Below the pieces are notes generated by a model that saw nothing but the letters and a program-made list of their open reading frames with translations, had not been told where the DNA came from and made no database searches. A stretch of DNA of 64,000 nt from Lachnospiraceae bacterium (GTDB lineage: Bacteria > Bacillota > Clostridia > Lachnospirales > Lachnospiraceae). The translations under genes were made by a program, and so were the position numbers. Shown here piece after piece: positions 28,209 through 37,341 of this stretch; within the stretch, counting starts at the first letter, position 1, and every line of letters starts with the position of its first letter. Where the stretch lies: the NCBI GenBank assembly GCA_024695145.1, contig JAILIS010000006.1:1-64000 (forward strand). The letters are read 5' to 3'.

Positions 28209-30412
28209 TACATGCTCTTCCTTTCGGCGATCTCAGCCATCTTGGCATCATTAAGACGCGTATCCCCGTGAACTCTCGAATATGACAGATATCCGTTCAT
28301 CCTGTCGATCTTTGTGAGATTACGGCTGCCGCACTTCGGACACACATCCATCTCGAGCTCCTGGTGACCGCAGTCGTCACAATATGCAAGTGACATATTA
28401 ACGCCCTCATACAGTCCCATATCCATGGCACGGTTGATAAGGGTACGGATAGCCCCGAGATTGTAGTCTATCGGATAACGCACATACTGGATCTTACCGC
28501 CGTTTGAAAGCTCCCAGAACCTGTATTCACTGTCCTGTTTCTCGATCGGAGTGATATCCTCCGTGACATGGCAGTGGAAACTGTTTGATACATAATCCCT
28601 GTCGGAAACATTCTCGATTATCCCGTATTTCTTACGGAACTGCTTGACCTGCAGTCCGCACAGATTTTCCGCGGGAGTTCCGTAGATGGCATAAAGGTTC
28701 CCGTCCTCTTCTTTGAACTGCGTGATCTTGGTGTTTATATACTCGAGCACTTCAAGAGCGAACTGTCCGTCCTCGTACAGTGATTTTTTGTTATAAAGCT
28801 GCTGGAGCTCGTTAAGAGCCGTGATACCGAAAGATGCCGTTGCATATTTAAGAAGCGGTTTGATCTTGTCGGTAAGCTTTAAGTGCCCCTGGTAAAATCC
28901 GCCCTCACAGTATGCAAGAGGATTGGTCGACGCACGCATCTCGCCGAGATATGCATATGTCCTTATATGAAGCTGTCTGATCAGATTGAGGTAGTAATCA
29001 AGTACCGAATAGAAGTCCTTACTCTCCTGACGTGACTTGGCAAGGATCATCGGAAGATTAAGTGATACCGCTCCTATATTGAATCTGCCGACAAACACGG
29101 GAACATCGTCATCATCAGCCGGATGCATCCCCCCGCGTTCGTACCATGGTGACAGAAAAGCCCTGCATCCCATGGGTGAGATGATCTTGCCGTATCTTTT
29201 GTACATTGATGCAATATAACCTTTTCCGGTAAGCGACAGCCAGTCGGGATACATCGTCTTGCTCGAGCATCTGACACCGGCTTCAAACACGTCCTCAAGT
29301 TCCTTGCCCGGACCGTGAAGATTCTCATCATACAAAAATACGATCTTCGGGAAGAGAACCGGCTTCTTGCATTCCTTCTTGCCCTGTCCGGCTCTTCTGA
29401 CATCGAGCATCGTGATCGTCGCCATCTTGGAAAACCTTGCCGTTCCTGTACCTGCAGTTACCGTGATGAACGGATAATCACCCCTGGAACTGGCAACCGT
29501 ATTGAACTTGTATTCCCATCCCTGGAAGCCCTGCTCAAAATCACGATGAACGTCCTTTTCGGCTTCCTCTTCGGCTCTTTTTTCATCTATTCCGAGCGCC
29601 TTATACTTATCTATATATTTCTGATAGCTCTTCTCGGCATAAGGTTCAAGGATAAGATCGACAGAAGGTACCGTGAATCCGCCATACTGCTGGCTTGCCG
29701 CCGACAGCACGATATCTCCTATCACATCAAATGCGACATCAAGTGTTTTCGGTTCGTTATACCAGATGTTACCCATCTCAAAACCGCCTTTTAAAACGCT
29801 TTCCACGTCAAAAAGACAGCAGTTCATCGTATCACGCCTGGCTGACATATCGTGAATATAAATATAACCGTCCCTGCAGGCCTGGATCTCTTCTGTCGTA
29901 AGGAAAAACTTCTGATACAGTTCTTTGTTGAACTGATTAAAGATAAGACTCCTCTTTGTCGATACAAGAGCAGAATCGGTATTTGCGTTTTCCTTGTCAC
30001 CCACGTACATGATGGACTGGCTCTTCATGTACACGTCATCAAGCATCCTGACAAAATCCTGCTTGTAGTTCCGGTAATCCCTGTAACTCTTGGCAACTAT
30101 CGGCTTGACTTCTTCAAGAGCCGATTCGACTATATTATGCATAACGGGGATCGGGATCTCGTCAGCACCAAGTTCATTGACCTTGTCAACAACCTTCTGA
30201 CATATAAAAGCCTTCTCTTCCTCGGAAAACTTCGTAAGTGCCCTGTATGCCGACTTGCCGACCGCATCAACGACTTTCTGGACGTTAAAATCCTCATGGG
30301 TCCCGTCCTTCTTGATCATCCTGACCGGTCTGTCAGGTTTGTAAAGCGATGCGTAATCAACCGAATCCTCAGTATTTTTGTTCGTGTCCTGATCAGTGGA
30401 TAATACAGCCAT
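28208..30412 (-). CDS. nrdD: Anaerobic ribonucleoside-triphosphate reductase
   Basis: 734 aa; ATP-cone RMIKKDGTHEDFNVQKVVDAVGKSAYRAL; zinc motif CDDCGHQELEMDVCPKCGSRN; glycyl-radical-region RMNGYLSYSR. Confidence 0.96.
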   Translation of the reverse strand: MAVLSTDQDTNKNTEDSVDYASLYKPDRPVRMIKKDGTHEDFNVQKVVDAVGKSAYRALTKFSEEEKAFICQKVVDKVNELGADEIPIPVMHNIVESALEEVKPIVAKSYRDYRNYKQDFVRMLDDVYMKSQSIMYVGDKENANTDSALVSTKRSLIFNQFNKELYQKFFLTTEEIQACRDGYIYIHDMSARRDTMNCCLFDVESVLKGGFEMGNIWYNEPKTLDVAFDVIGDIVLSAASQQYGGFTVPSVDLILEPYAEKSYQKYIDKYKALGIDEKRAEEEAEKDVHRDFEQGFQGWEYKFNTVASSRGDYPFITVTAGTGTARFSKMATITMLDVRRAGQGKKECKKPVLFPKIVFLYDENLHGPGKELEDVFEAGVRCSSKTMYPDWLSLTGKGYIASMYKRYGKIISPMGCRAFLSPWYERGGMHPADDDDVPVFVGRFNIGAVSLNLPMILAKSRQESKDFYSVLDYYLNLIRQLHIRTYAYLGEMRASTNPLAYCEGGFYQGHLKLTDKIKPLLKYATASFGITALNELQQLYNKKSLYEDGQFALEVLEYINTKITQFKEEDGNLYAIYGTPAENLCGLQVKQFRKKYGIIENVSDRDYVSNSFHCHVTEDITPIEKQDSEYRFWELSNGGKIQYVRYPIDYNLGAIRTLINRAMDMGLYEGVNMSLAYCDDCGHQELEMDVCPKCGSRNLTKIDRMNGYLSYSRVHGDTRLNDAKMAEIAERKSM

Positions 30413-30425
30413 AATTACCTCCCGG

Positions 30426-30441
30426 AAACAATATCTTGTAT
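30426..30441 (-). promoter_or_regulatory. NrdR-box-like palindrome 2
   Basis: AAACAATATCTTGTAT (+ strand); 13/16 by hand against the same consensus; 32 bp from box 1. Confidence 0.55.
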
Positions 30442-30452
30442 CATAAACTATA

Positions 30453-30481
30453 ATTTAACACTACATAATGTTTGCTGTCAA
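30453..30481 (-). promoter_or_regulatory. Candidate sigma-A promoter of nrdDG
   Basis: Minus strand TTGACA-N17-TTAAAT, about 40 nt upstream of the nrdD ATG. Confidence 0.65.
30458..30473 (-). promoter_or_regulatory. NrdR-box-like palindrome 1
   Basis: ACACTACATAATGTTT (+ strand); 13/16 by hand against acaCwAtATaTwGtgt; lies in the promoter spacer. Confidence 0.55.
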
Positions 30482-30543
30482 CGCGTTTTTTTTGATCAAA
30501 GAACGTAAAAAATGATTTTATTAATGCAATCAAATGAAAGTCG

Positions 30544-30552
30544 TGTTATATT
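30544..30552 (+). promoter_or_regulatory. Candidate extended -10 promoter of the AP2-domain gene
   Basis: TGTTATATT (TGn-TATATT) about 30 nt upstream of the first ATG; no good -35. Confidence 0.4.
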
Positions 30553-30582
30553 AATGTAGACGTTGGTTACTGAATCTTATAC

Positions 30583-31389
30583 ATGAAAGGTAATGGAAGT
30601 ATGGCACTTGCCGGCGCATTCAAGGCACAGCTCAAGAACGGGAAATACTATTACAGGAGTTCCGTCACCTATAAGAACAAGCATATAAGTCTCGGAAGCT
30701 ACAGTACCGAGGATGCTGCTCACAATGCCTACAGGGTTGCCAAGGAGCTGATCTCCAACAGGTCAATAACCATTGATGCTTACCGCACGGATACGGCACT
30801 TGATTTTGACAAATTCGTTACCATTATCAATTTCAGGGATAACAATGTTTATATCAAGAATCCCATCTATCTTGAGAAGACTTACTTTTCCTACTATCTC
30901 ACTCCTTCAATGGTTTTTAAGTTCGATATAGACGATCTGTTTTATTTTGCCAGCCACAAGATCAGCCGCAGGCGTGGTCATCTGTGGGTAGCCGATTACG
31001 GTATGCAGGTCAATCTGTACAGCAGGTACGGGATCAAGCCCCATGCGGTGCTCGGCCGTGACTACAGATTTATCAACGGTGACAGATATGATTTCAGGTA
31101 TGACAATATAGAGATAATCAACCGCTACACAGGTGTATATGCCGTCAAGCGCGGTGTTTATACGAAGTATTCGGCCCGTATTCTCGTAAACGGACTGTAT
31201 ACGATCGGTACATATGATACAGAGACCGAGGCTGCCATTGCATACAACAAAGCAGCGGATATCATCAAAAAAGCACGCCCCGGCAAAAACTTCAGACAGA
31301 ATTATATAGATTCCCTGTCTGCCAAAGACTACGCTCTTATGTACATCAAGGTTCCGATATCAGACAGGATATTTGCCGATTTTACTTAA
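30583..31389 (+). CDS. Two-AP2-domain protein with degenerate HNH-like core (putative DNA-binding protein)
   Basis: 268 aa (or start 30601, MALAGAF); AP2-like repeats GKYYYRSSVTYKNKHISLGSYSTEDAAHNAYRVAKELI and GVYAVKRGVYTKYSARILVNGLYTIGTYDTETEAAIAYNKAADII; central FINGDRYDFRYDNIEII. Confidence 0.7.
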   Translation: MKGNGSMALAGAFKAQLKNGKYYYRSSVTYKNKHISLGSYSTEDAAHNAYRVAKELISNRSITIDAYRTDTALDFDKFVTIINFRDNNVYIKNPIYLEKTYFSYYLTPSMVFKFDIDDLFYFASHKISRRRGHLWVADYGMQVNLYSRYGIKPHAVLGRDYRFINGDRYDFRYDNIEIINRYTGVYAVKRGVYTKYSARILVNGLYTIGTYDTETEAAIAYNKAADIIKKARPGKNFRQNYIDSLSAKDYALMYIKVPISDRIFADFT

Positions 31390-31397
31390 ACGTTATC

Positions 31398-32651
31398 TCA
31401 CTTCTGTTCGTAATTGATAAAGCTTATGTCCAGATCGATATCCTGGTCTATCCCGTCTATCCTTCCTTTTTTGTTGTACTGCCACATAGTGAACTTATAA
31501 GGAAAATCTGTGGGAACATTTTCATCAGACAGCCAGATATCATAATCTCCGAGTTCCACAAGATCCAGCCCCGTTATGATCATATCCCTTGTTGCATAAA
31601 CAACGGGCTTGTAACCGTAGCCCTTTACTGTATCGCAAAATGTCTTTACGACCGCGGTACGCTCCTTTGATGTGAGTTTGTCTGTCCTGGCCTCATCACC
31701 GCTGACTGTCTCTATATCAATGGCAATGGGATATTTGATGTTAAACCCGGAAACGGCACCCACGATATAGTTTGCTTCCTCTATGGCTTCAGCCTCACTT
31801 ATCGCCTGTGAATAAAAATAAGCACCTGTCTGGATCCCGGCAAGCTGGGCGTTCTGAGCATACTCCACAAACTTCTCATCAAGTGTGATGGTTCCGGTAC
31901 CGTAGCCGCGACTGCCGAGCCGCAGCATGGCAAATCTCACGCCTGCATCCTTTAACTTTGCAAAATCAACAGTTCCGTTATACTTGGACAGGTCGACACC
32001 CTTGATCCCTTCCCGCTTGCTGTCTTTGTATGAGACCATACCGTTCTCGTGGATCAGGTTGCTCTCAAAGTCATAATCGTTCTTGGGAACATCGGATAAT
32101 ATCTCATAATATGTTTTCTTGCCGTTGTAACCTTCAACGGCAAGGTAGTTTTCTTTATCTTTCGGAGCATCATCCTTTGAATCCTTGTTAAGGGATCCTT
32201 CACCCTCTTCGCCCTCATCACGCTTTTTTTTGGGTGTTGACGATGATGAATCATCGTCCGAATCATCATCTTTATCTTTATCTTTTTCTTTATCGGTATC
32301 TTTGTCGGAAGATGATCCTTCTTCGGATTCGGAATCGGGATCCTTGTAAGGAGTAAGTTCTCCTTCGTCCTCTTTCGGATCGGCCTTGGCTGTGCGGCTC
32401 TCCTTTTTTGCGTCTTCCCAAAATTCAAGCTCGGAAGATGTTATGTTGTGACTGTCACTTAAAAAATCATCCTCCCTCTCTTCTTCTTTTGTTTCGGGGG
32501 GCTTTACGGCCGTTTTTTTCGGCTCTGTATTGACATACAGAACGACAAGGAACAGCAGTATCACAAGTGATGCCGCTGCCACGCACATAGCAACAGTCTT
32601 CTTATACGATCTGTTATCATCCGGGTCCTGATTCATGTAAGATGATGCCAT
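31398..32651 (-). CDS. GH25-family lysozyme with N-terminal TM anchor and acidic linker
   Basis: 417 aa; GVDLSKYNGTVDFAKLKDAGVRFAMLRLGSRGYGTG, YPIAIDIETV, TMWQYNKKGRIDGIDQDIDLDIS. Confidence 0.92.
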   Translation of the reverse strand: MASSYMNQDPDDNRSYKKTVAMCVAAASLVILLFLVVLYVNTEPKKTAVKPPETKEEEREDDFLSDSHNITSSELEFWEDAKKESRTAKADPKEDEGELTPYKDPDSESEEGSSSDKDTDKEKDKDKDDDSDDDSSSSTPKKKRDEGEEGEGSLNKDSKDDAPKDKENYLAVEGYNGKKTYYEILSDVPKNDYDFESNLIHENGMVSYKDSKREGIKGVDLSKYNGTVDFAKLKDAGVRFAMLRLGSRGYGTGTITLDEKFVEYAQNAQLAGIQTGAYFYSQAISEAEAIEEANYIVGAVSGFNIKYPIAIDIETVSGDEARTDKLTSKERTAVVKTFCDTVKGYGYKPVVYATRDMIITGLDLVELGDYDIWLSDENVPTDFPYKFTMWQYNKKGRIDGIDQDIDLDISFINYEQK

Positions 32652-32681
32652 ATGATACCTCTTTATCCGTCAAATAATCCT

Positions 32682-32710
32682 TTGACCTTTTAATATACTT
32701 GTGATAGATA
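32682..32710 (+). promoter_or_regulatory. Candidate promoter of apbE, possibly leaderless
   Basis: TTGACC-N17-TAGATA; predicted TSS near 32717, ATG at 32718; no Shine-Dalgarno. Confidence 0.5.
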
Positions 32711-32717
32711 ATAATGT

Positions 32718-33710
32718 ATGAAAAAAACTGTGTTTATAATATCCGTCCTGATCATTACGGTGCATATGTGTGCCTGCTCGTCCCCTGTTTCTTCATCCCG
32801 TTCGGGCATATATTTTGACACCATAGTAAATATCGATATTTACGGTGCTCCGGCAGAAGAATCCGAACAGATCCTCGATGAATGCATGAATATATGCGAC
32901 CGATACGAAAAACTCTTTGACAAAAACAGTGCCGGCGGTGATATTTCAAAGATAAATTCAAGTGACGGAAAAAGTGTTACCGTCTCGGAAGATACCATAT
33001 CTCTTCTAGGTACTGCCCTTAAGTACTGTGATCTTACAGACGGCCGGTTTGATATAACCATATATCCTGTTTCGGCCCTGTGGGATTTTCATGAAGAAAA
33101 CCCGTCCGTTCCCGATGATGATAAGATCAAAAATGCATTGTCCCATGTCAACTGGCATGATCTTATTGTTGATGAAGACAATATGACAGTCACTGCCAAA
33201 GACAATGTCACGATCGATGCCGGTGCCGTCGCCAAAGGATATATTGCAGACAGGATAGCCGACTATTTATCTGCATGTCCTCTTACCGGTGCCGTAATAA
33301 ACATCGGAGGAGATATACGCCTTGTCGGGAGCAAGGCAGAAAATACACCCTTTACGATCGGGATAAACGATCCGTTCAACAAAGGCAGTGTCGCTGCCGC
33401 CCTTACTCTTTCCGATGCGGCTGTTGCGACGAGCGGTATATATGAACGTGCCTTTACCGTTAACGATACTTTATATCATCATATCCTTGATACCAAAACC
33501 GGATACCCGGTTGATACCGATCTGGAATCCGTGACCGTGATCACATCTGATGCGGTTGATGCCGACTGTCTGTGCACTGTATGTATACTGCTGGGATCTG
33601 AAAAGGGCATGGATCTTATCGAAAATACCGCTGATACCGAAGCCGTCTTCATACGAAAGGACGCTTCTATGATCTTCTCTTCTGATGCCGCAGAATATAT
33701 CAGACAGTGA
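32718..33710 (+). CDS. apbE: FAD:protein FMN transferase (lipoprotein)
   Basis: 330 aa; N-terminal signal/lipobox MCAC, SGIYFDTIVNIDIYG, DITIYPVSALWDF, IDAGAVAKGYIADRIADYL, INIGGDIRLVG, HHILDTKTGYP. Confidence 0.94.
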   Translation: MKKTVFIISVLIITVHMCACSSPVSSSRSGIYFDTIVNIDIYGAPAEESEQILDECMNICDRYEKLFDKNSAGGDISKINSSDGKSVTVSEDTISLLGTALKYCDLTDGRFDITIYPVSALWDFHEENPSVPDDDKIKNALSHVNWHDLIVDEDNMTVTAKDNVTIDAGAVAKGYIADRIADYLSACPLTGAVINIGGDIRLVGSKAENTPFTIGINDPFNKGSVAAALTLSDAAVATSGIYERAFTVNDTLYHHILDTKTGYPVDTDLESVTVITSDAVDADCLCTVCILLGSEKGMDLIENTADTEAVFIRKDASMIFSSDAAEYIRQ

Positions 33711-34494
33711 TGATCTTCTTCGGACACTTTTCGGCGCAGGCTTTACAACGAACGCATTTATCGTAATCTATGTGTGCAATGTTATTTTCAACCGTGATCG
33801 CACCGTACTGGCACGTCTTGACGCAGATCCCGCAGCCGACACATCCGGCCTTACATGCTTTTGCGGTTACCGCCCCCTTATCCTTCGATGAACATGCAAC
33901 TCTTACATTCGATTCATATGGTACAAGCTCGATAAGGCCCATCGGACATGCATTGACACATTTCCCGCATGATCCGCATTTTTCGGGATCTATAACTGCG
34001 ATGCCGCCCACTATGCTGATGGCATCATTATCACAGACCTTTTGGCATGAACCGAATCCCAGACATCCGTAATTGCATGACTTGCTTCCTCTTCCGGGTA
34101 CTATGGCCGCACTTTTACAATCCTGCGGTCCGGTGTATGAATAGTCTTCTCCCGCCACTTCACACGTACCGTTGCATTTTACAAAGGCAACTTTTTTAAC
34201 GATATTCCCGGCTTCGACACCCATGATCTTTGCTATCGCTTCAGCGACATCCCTGCCTCCGACTGGACAGCCTGAAACCTCGGCTTCTCCTTTTACTATC
34301 GCAGCGGCAAGGCCGGAGCATCCAGGAAATCCGCATCCGCCGCAGTTGTTGCCCGGAAGCGCCTCAAGGACAGCTTCTTCTTTTTCATTGACCGCAACGG
34401 CAAATCTCTTTGCAAATATACTCAAGAATATACTGATCAGAAGACCGCATCCTCCGACGACGATCACCGAGATCAAAATACTGTTAAACTCCAT
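33700..34494 (-). CDS. rnfB: Rnf complex subunit B
   Basis: 264 aa; ALPGNNCGGCGFPGCSGLA; ferredoxin-type clusters CGSCGKCVNACP, CVGCGICVKTC, CVRCKACAEKCP. Confidence 0.95.
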   Translation of the reverse strand: MEFNSILISVIVVGGCGLLISIFLSIFAKRFAVAVNEKEEAVLEALPGNNCGGCGFPGCSGLAAAIVKGEAEVSGCPVGGRDVAEAIAKIMGVEAGNIVKKVAFVKCNGTCEVAGEDYSYTGPQDCKSAAIVPGRGSKSCNYGCLGFGSCQKVCDNDAISIVGGIAVIDPEKCGSCGKCVNACPMGLIELVPYESNVRVACSSKDKGAVTAKACKAGCVGCGICVKTCQYGAITVENNIAHIDYDKCVRCKACAEKCPKKIITV

Positions 34495-34536
34495 TCCGTG
34501 TTTCCCCCGTAATCGGTAAATTTACTTAAAAAGATC

Positions 34537-35115
34537 TTATTTAAGGCCCGAAAAGCCGAAAAAGGCGATTGCCATAAGGCAGGCCGTAAGAAGAACAACG
34601 GGCATGCCGCGAAAAGGCTTCGGTATGTCATTGTATTCCATCTTCTCGCGCAGTCCCGCAAGAATGACGATCGCCACAAGAAATCCGACTGACGTGGCCA
34701 GTCCGTTCACTACTCCTTCCAGGATCGTGTAATCCTTCTTGACATTGGTAAGAGCAACACCGAGAACCGCACAGTTCGTCGTGATAAGCGGAAGATACAC
34801 TCCGAGCGCCTGATACAGGCCTTTCATCCTCTTCTTGAGAAACATCTCAACGAACTGGACGAGTGCCGCTATGACCAGGATGAATACAATGGTCTGAAGG
34901 TATGTTATGTCAAAAGGTACAAGCAGATACTTATATATCGCTCCTGCAACAAGAGAAGCCAGTGTTATGACAAAGACAACCGCACTTCCCATTCCCGCCG
35001 CGGTATTGATCTTCTTCGACACGCCGAGAAACGGACATATCCCGAGAAATTGCGACAATACCACATTATTGATAAATGCCGATCCGATGGCTATTATGAT
35101 CAGTTCTTTTATCAT
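34537..35115 (-). CDS. rnfA: Rnf complex subunit A
   Basis: 192 aa; NNVVLSQFLGICPFLGVSKKINTAAGMG, YLPLITTNCAVLGVAL. Confidence 0.95.
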   Translation of the reverse strand: MIKELIIIAIGSAFINNVVLSQFLGICPFLGVSKKINTAAGMGSAVVFVITLASLVAGAIYKYLLVPFDITYLQTIVFILVIAALVQFVEMFLKKRMKGLYQALGVYLPLITTNCAVLGVALTNVKKDYTILEGVVNGLATSVGFLVAIVILAGLREKMEYNDIPKPFRGMPVVLLTACLMAIAFFGFSGLK

Positions 35116-35804
35116 CTTACCGCCTCCGTATCAATCCTTTTTCCGGCACATCCGGTGTTGGGACAGTTCCTGCACAGTTTGTCACAGTCCCCGGTAATAC
35201 CGGTATCCCTGCCCTTCTTAAGTTTGATTGCATTCATAAGCGCCACAAGAAATGCAAGTACAAGAAAAGCCCCCGGCGCGAGTATGAATATTGTCAGCGG
35301 TTCATATGATTCGCCAAGCACGGCAATATCAAATACCGACCCGTTTCCGATAAGCTCCCTGACTATACCTATGCATGTAAGTCCAAACGTAAATCCCAGT
35401 CCCATTCCGAGGCCGTCAAAAGCCGAATGGATAACATTGTTCTTCGAGGCAAAGCTCTCGGCGCGGCCGAGGATAATGCAGTTTACGACTATAAGCGGGA
35501 TATAAAGCCCTAAAGATTCGTAAAGCGACGGTATATAAGCCTCTAGAAGAAGTTCGGTTATTGTAACAAAGCTTGCAATAACGACTATGAACGCAGGGAT
35601 CCTCACTCCGTCGGGAATGACTTTCCTGAGCATTGAGATTATGATATTTGACAATATAAGTACAGCCGTTGTCGTCAGACCCATGCCGACTCCGTTTATG
35701 GCCGATGTCGTAACGGCAAGTGTGGGACACATACCGAGCATCAGAACAAATGTGGGGTTTTCTTTAATCAGTCCGTTAAACAGACGCTCAAAACATTTCT
35801 TCAT
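35112..35804 (-). CDS. rnfE: Rnf complex subunit E
   Basis: 230 aa; FNGLIKENPTFVLMLGMCPTLAVTTSAING, YIPLIVVNCIILGRAESFA. Confidence 0.95.
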   Translation of the reverse strand: MKKCFERLFNGLIKENPTFVLMLGMCPTLAVTTSAINGVGMGLTTTAVLILSNIIISMLRKVIPDGVRIPAFIVVIASFVTITELLLEAYIPSLYESLGLYIPLIVVNCIILGRAESFASKNNVIHSAFDGLGMGLGFTFGLTCIGIVRELIGNGSVFDIAVLGESYEPLTIFILAPGAFLVLAFLVALMNAIKLKKGRDTGITGDCDKLCRNCPNTGCAGKRIDTEAVR

Positions 35805-35806
35805 AT

Positions 35807-36397
35807 TCAGTCTCCTCTGACCGATCCTAAAAATGACAGTCCGCAGTTAACCGCATTGACCACAGCCTTTGTTGTGATCGTGGCTCCGCTTATCGCATCG
35901 ATCTCAAAATCCGATTTGGCTCCGCTCTTGGTATACGAAAACATAGTGACGTTCTTGTCCTTAAACTGATCTTTGAATTTGGGCTCGGTCGCTTTCATGC
36001 CGAGTCCAGCCGTCTCGGATATCTTGAGTATCTCAACACCCCTGACCGTTCCGCTGTTATCCGCGCCCATGGATATACTTATATCCCCACCGTAACCTTC
36101 ATGTGTAGTGACGTTTATAACATAACCTATATCATTTCCGGAAGCATCCGAGGCGATGACCACGGAGTCTATGTCACAGCCGTCTATCGTACCTGCAACG
36201 GCAGCTTTTTCGTTAAGATCATCATCCTCCTTAAACTCAGCCGCATCCGGGAATACAGCCCTGTAAGCCTTAAGTTTTGTATTCTCCTCCATCTGCCTGA
36301 TAGGCTCCTTGGTGACATCATATACGGCACCCAATCCTACTCCGGCAACAAGTGTGATAATCGTCAGACACAATACGTTCTTAACAAAACTGCCCAT
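35807..36397 (-). CDS. rnfG: Rnf complex subunit G
   Basis: 196 aa; GYGGDISISMG, KISETAGLGMKATEP, IDAISGATITTKAVVNAVN (SGAT flavinylation motif). Confidence 0.95.
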   Translation of the reverse strand: MGSFVKNVLCLTIITLVAGVGLGAVYDVTKEPIRQMEENTKLKAYRAVFPDAAEFKEDDDLNEKAAVAGTIDGCDIDSVVIASDASGNDIGYVINVTTHEGYGGDISISMGADNSGTVRGVEILKISETAGLGMKATEPKFKDQFKDKNVTMFSYTKSGAKSDFEIDAISGATITTKAVVNAVNCGLSFLGSVRGD

Positions 36398-37326
36398 CAG
36401 ATCTCACCTCCCTTTCCGAAACATTTCGGGAGAGTCATCCTCTCTATGAGAGGGACAAGAAGATTGCTGATAATAATGGCATAGCTGACACCCTCTGCCG
36501 ATGACGAGAACACTCTGAACAGTCCCGTCAGCAGTCCGCAGCATATACCGAATATGATACGTCCGGTCCTGGTGATCGGACTCGTGACATAGTCTGTTGC
36601 CATGAAAAATGCGCCGAGCATCAGTCCGCCACCGCAAAGCTGAGCGGCAAGATATGTTATATCCCATCCGTGACCGGCAAATAACCCCATAAATATCACA
36701 AATGAAACAAGATATGCACACGGGATGCGAAAATCGATCACTCCGGTTATTATCAGAAACGCTGCCCCTATAAGCAGTGCAAGTGTGCTGACTTCTCCTA
36801 TCGTACCCGGAATACGTCCGAGGAACATATCGGTAAGCTGTACATAACCGCCTTCCCTTATCGTATAAAGCGGTGTTGCACAGGTGACTCCGTCAAAAGA
36901 AAAAGATGTCATCCTGGCCGTGAAGCATATCATCAGAAAACATCTTCCCGCCAGAGCGGGATTCATGAAGTTCTGCCCCAGTCCGCCGAAAAGCATCTTC
37001 ACAACGATAATTGCAAACGCACTTCCTATGATGCCCATCCACCAGGTCGCATCGCACGGAAGGTTCAGTGCAAGCAAAAGGCCCGTCACAACCGCACTTA
37101 AGTCACTGATCGTCGGGCGCTTTTTGATGATAAGCTCAAACAGCAGCTCAAAGATCACGCACGAAGCTATACATACGGCTACAAGAAGCGCGGCGTTAAA
37201 ACCGAACTGATATATGCCGTATCCACAAGCAGGCAGAAGGCTTACCGTGACAAAAAACATTATTTTGGATGTTGAGACCGCACTCCTTACATGAGGGGAT
37301 GCGGAAACATTATATGATTCGCTCAT
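36397..37326 (-). CDS. rnfD: Rnf complex subunit D
   Basis: 309 aa; SPHVRSAVSTSKIM, MFGGLGQNFMNPALAGRCFL, DGVTCATPL (flavinylation-type DGVT/SAT region), FMATDYVTSPITRTGRIIFGI. Confidence 0.95.
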   Translation of the reverse strand: MSESYNVSASPHVRSAVSTSKIMFFVTVSLLPACGYGIYQFGFNAALLVAVCIASCVIFELLFELIIKKRPTISDLSAVVTGLLLALNLPCDATWWMGIIGSAFAIIVVKMLFGGLGQNFMNPALAGRCFLMICFTARMTSFSFDGVTCATPLYTIREGGYVQLTDMFLGRIPGTIGEVSTLALLIGAAFLIITGVIDFRIPCAYLVSFVIFMGLFAGHGWDITYLAAQLCGGGLMLGAFFMATDYVTSPITRTGRIIFGICCGLLTGLFRVFSSSAEGVSYAIIISNLLVPLIERMTLPKCFGKGGEI

Positions 37327-37341
37327 GTTGCTCTCCTGTAG

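Noticed and set aside
32054-32428. 124-aa highly basic minus-strand ORF within the GH25 gene
   Set aside because: Out-of-frame reading of the Asp/Glu/Lys low-complexity linker; composition artefact.
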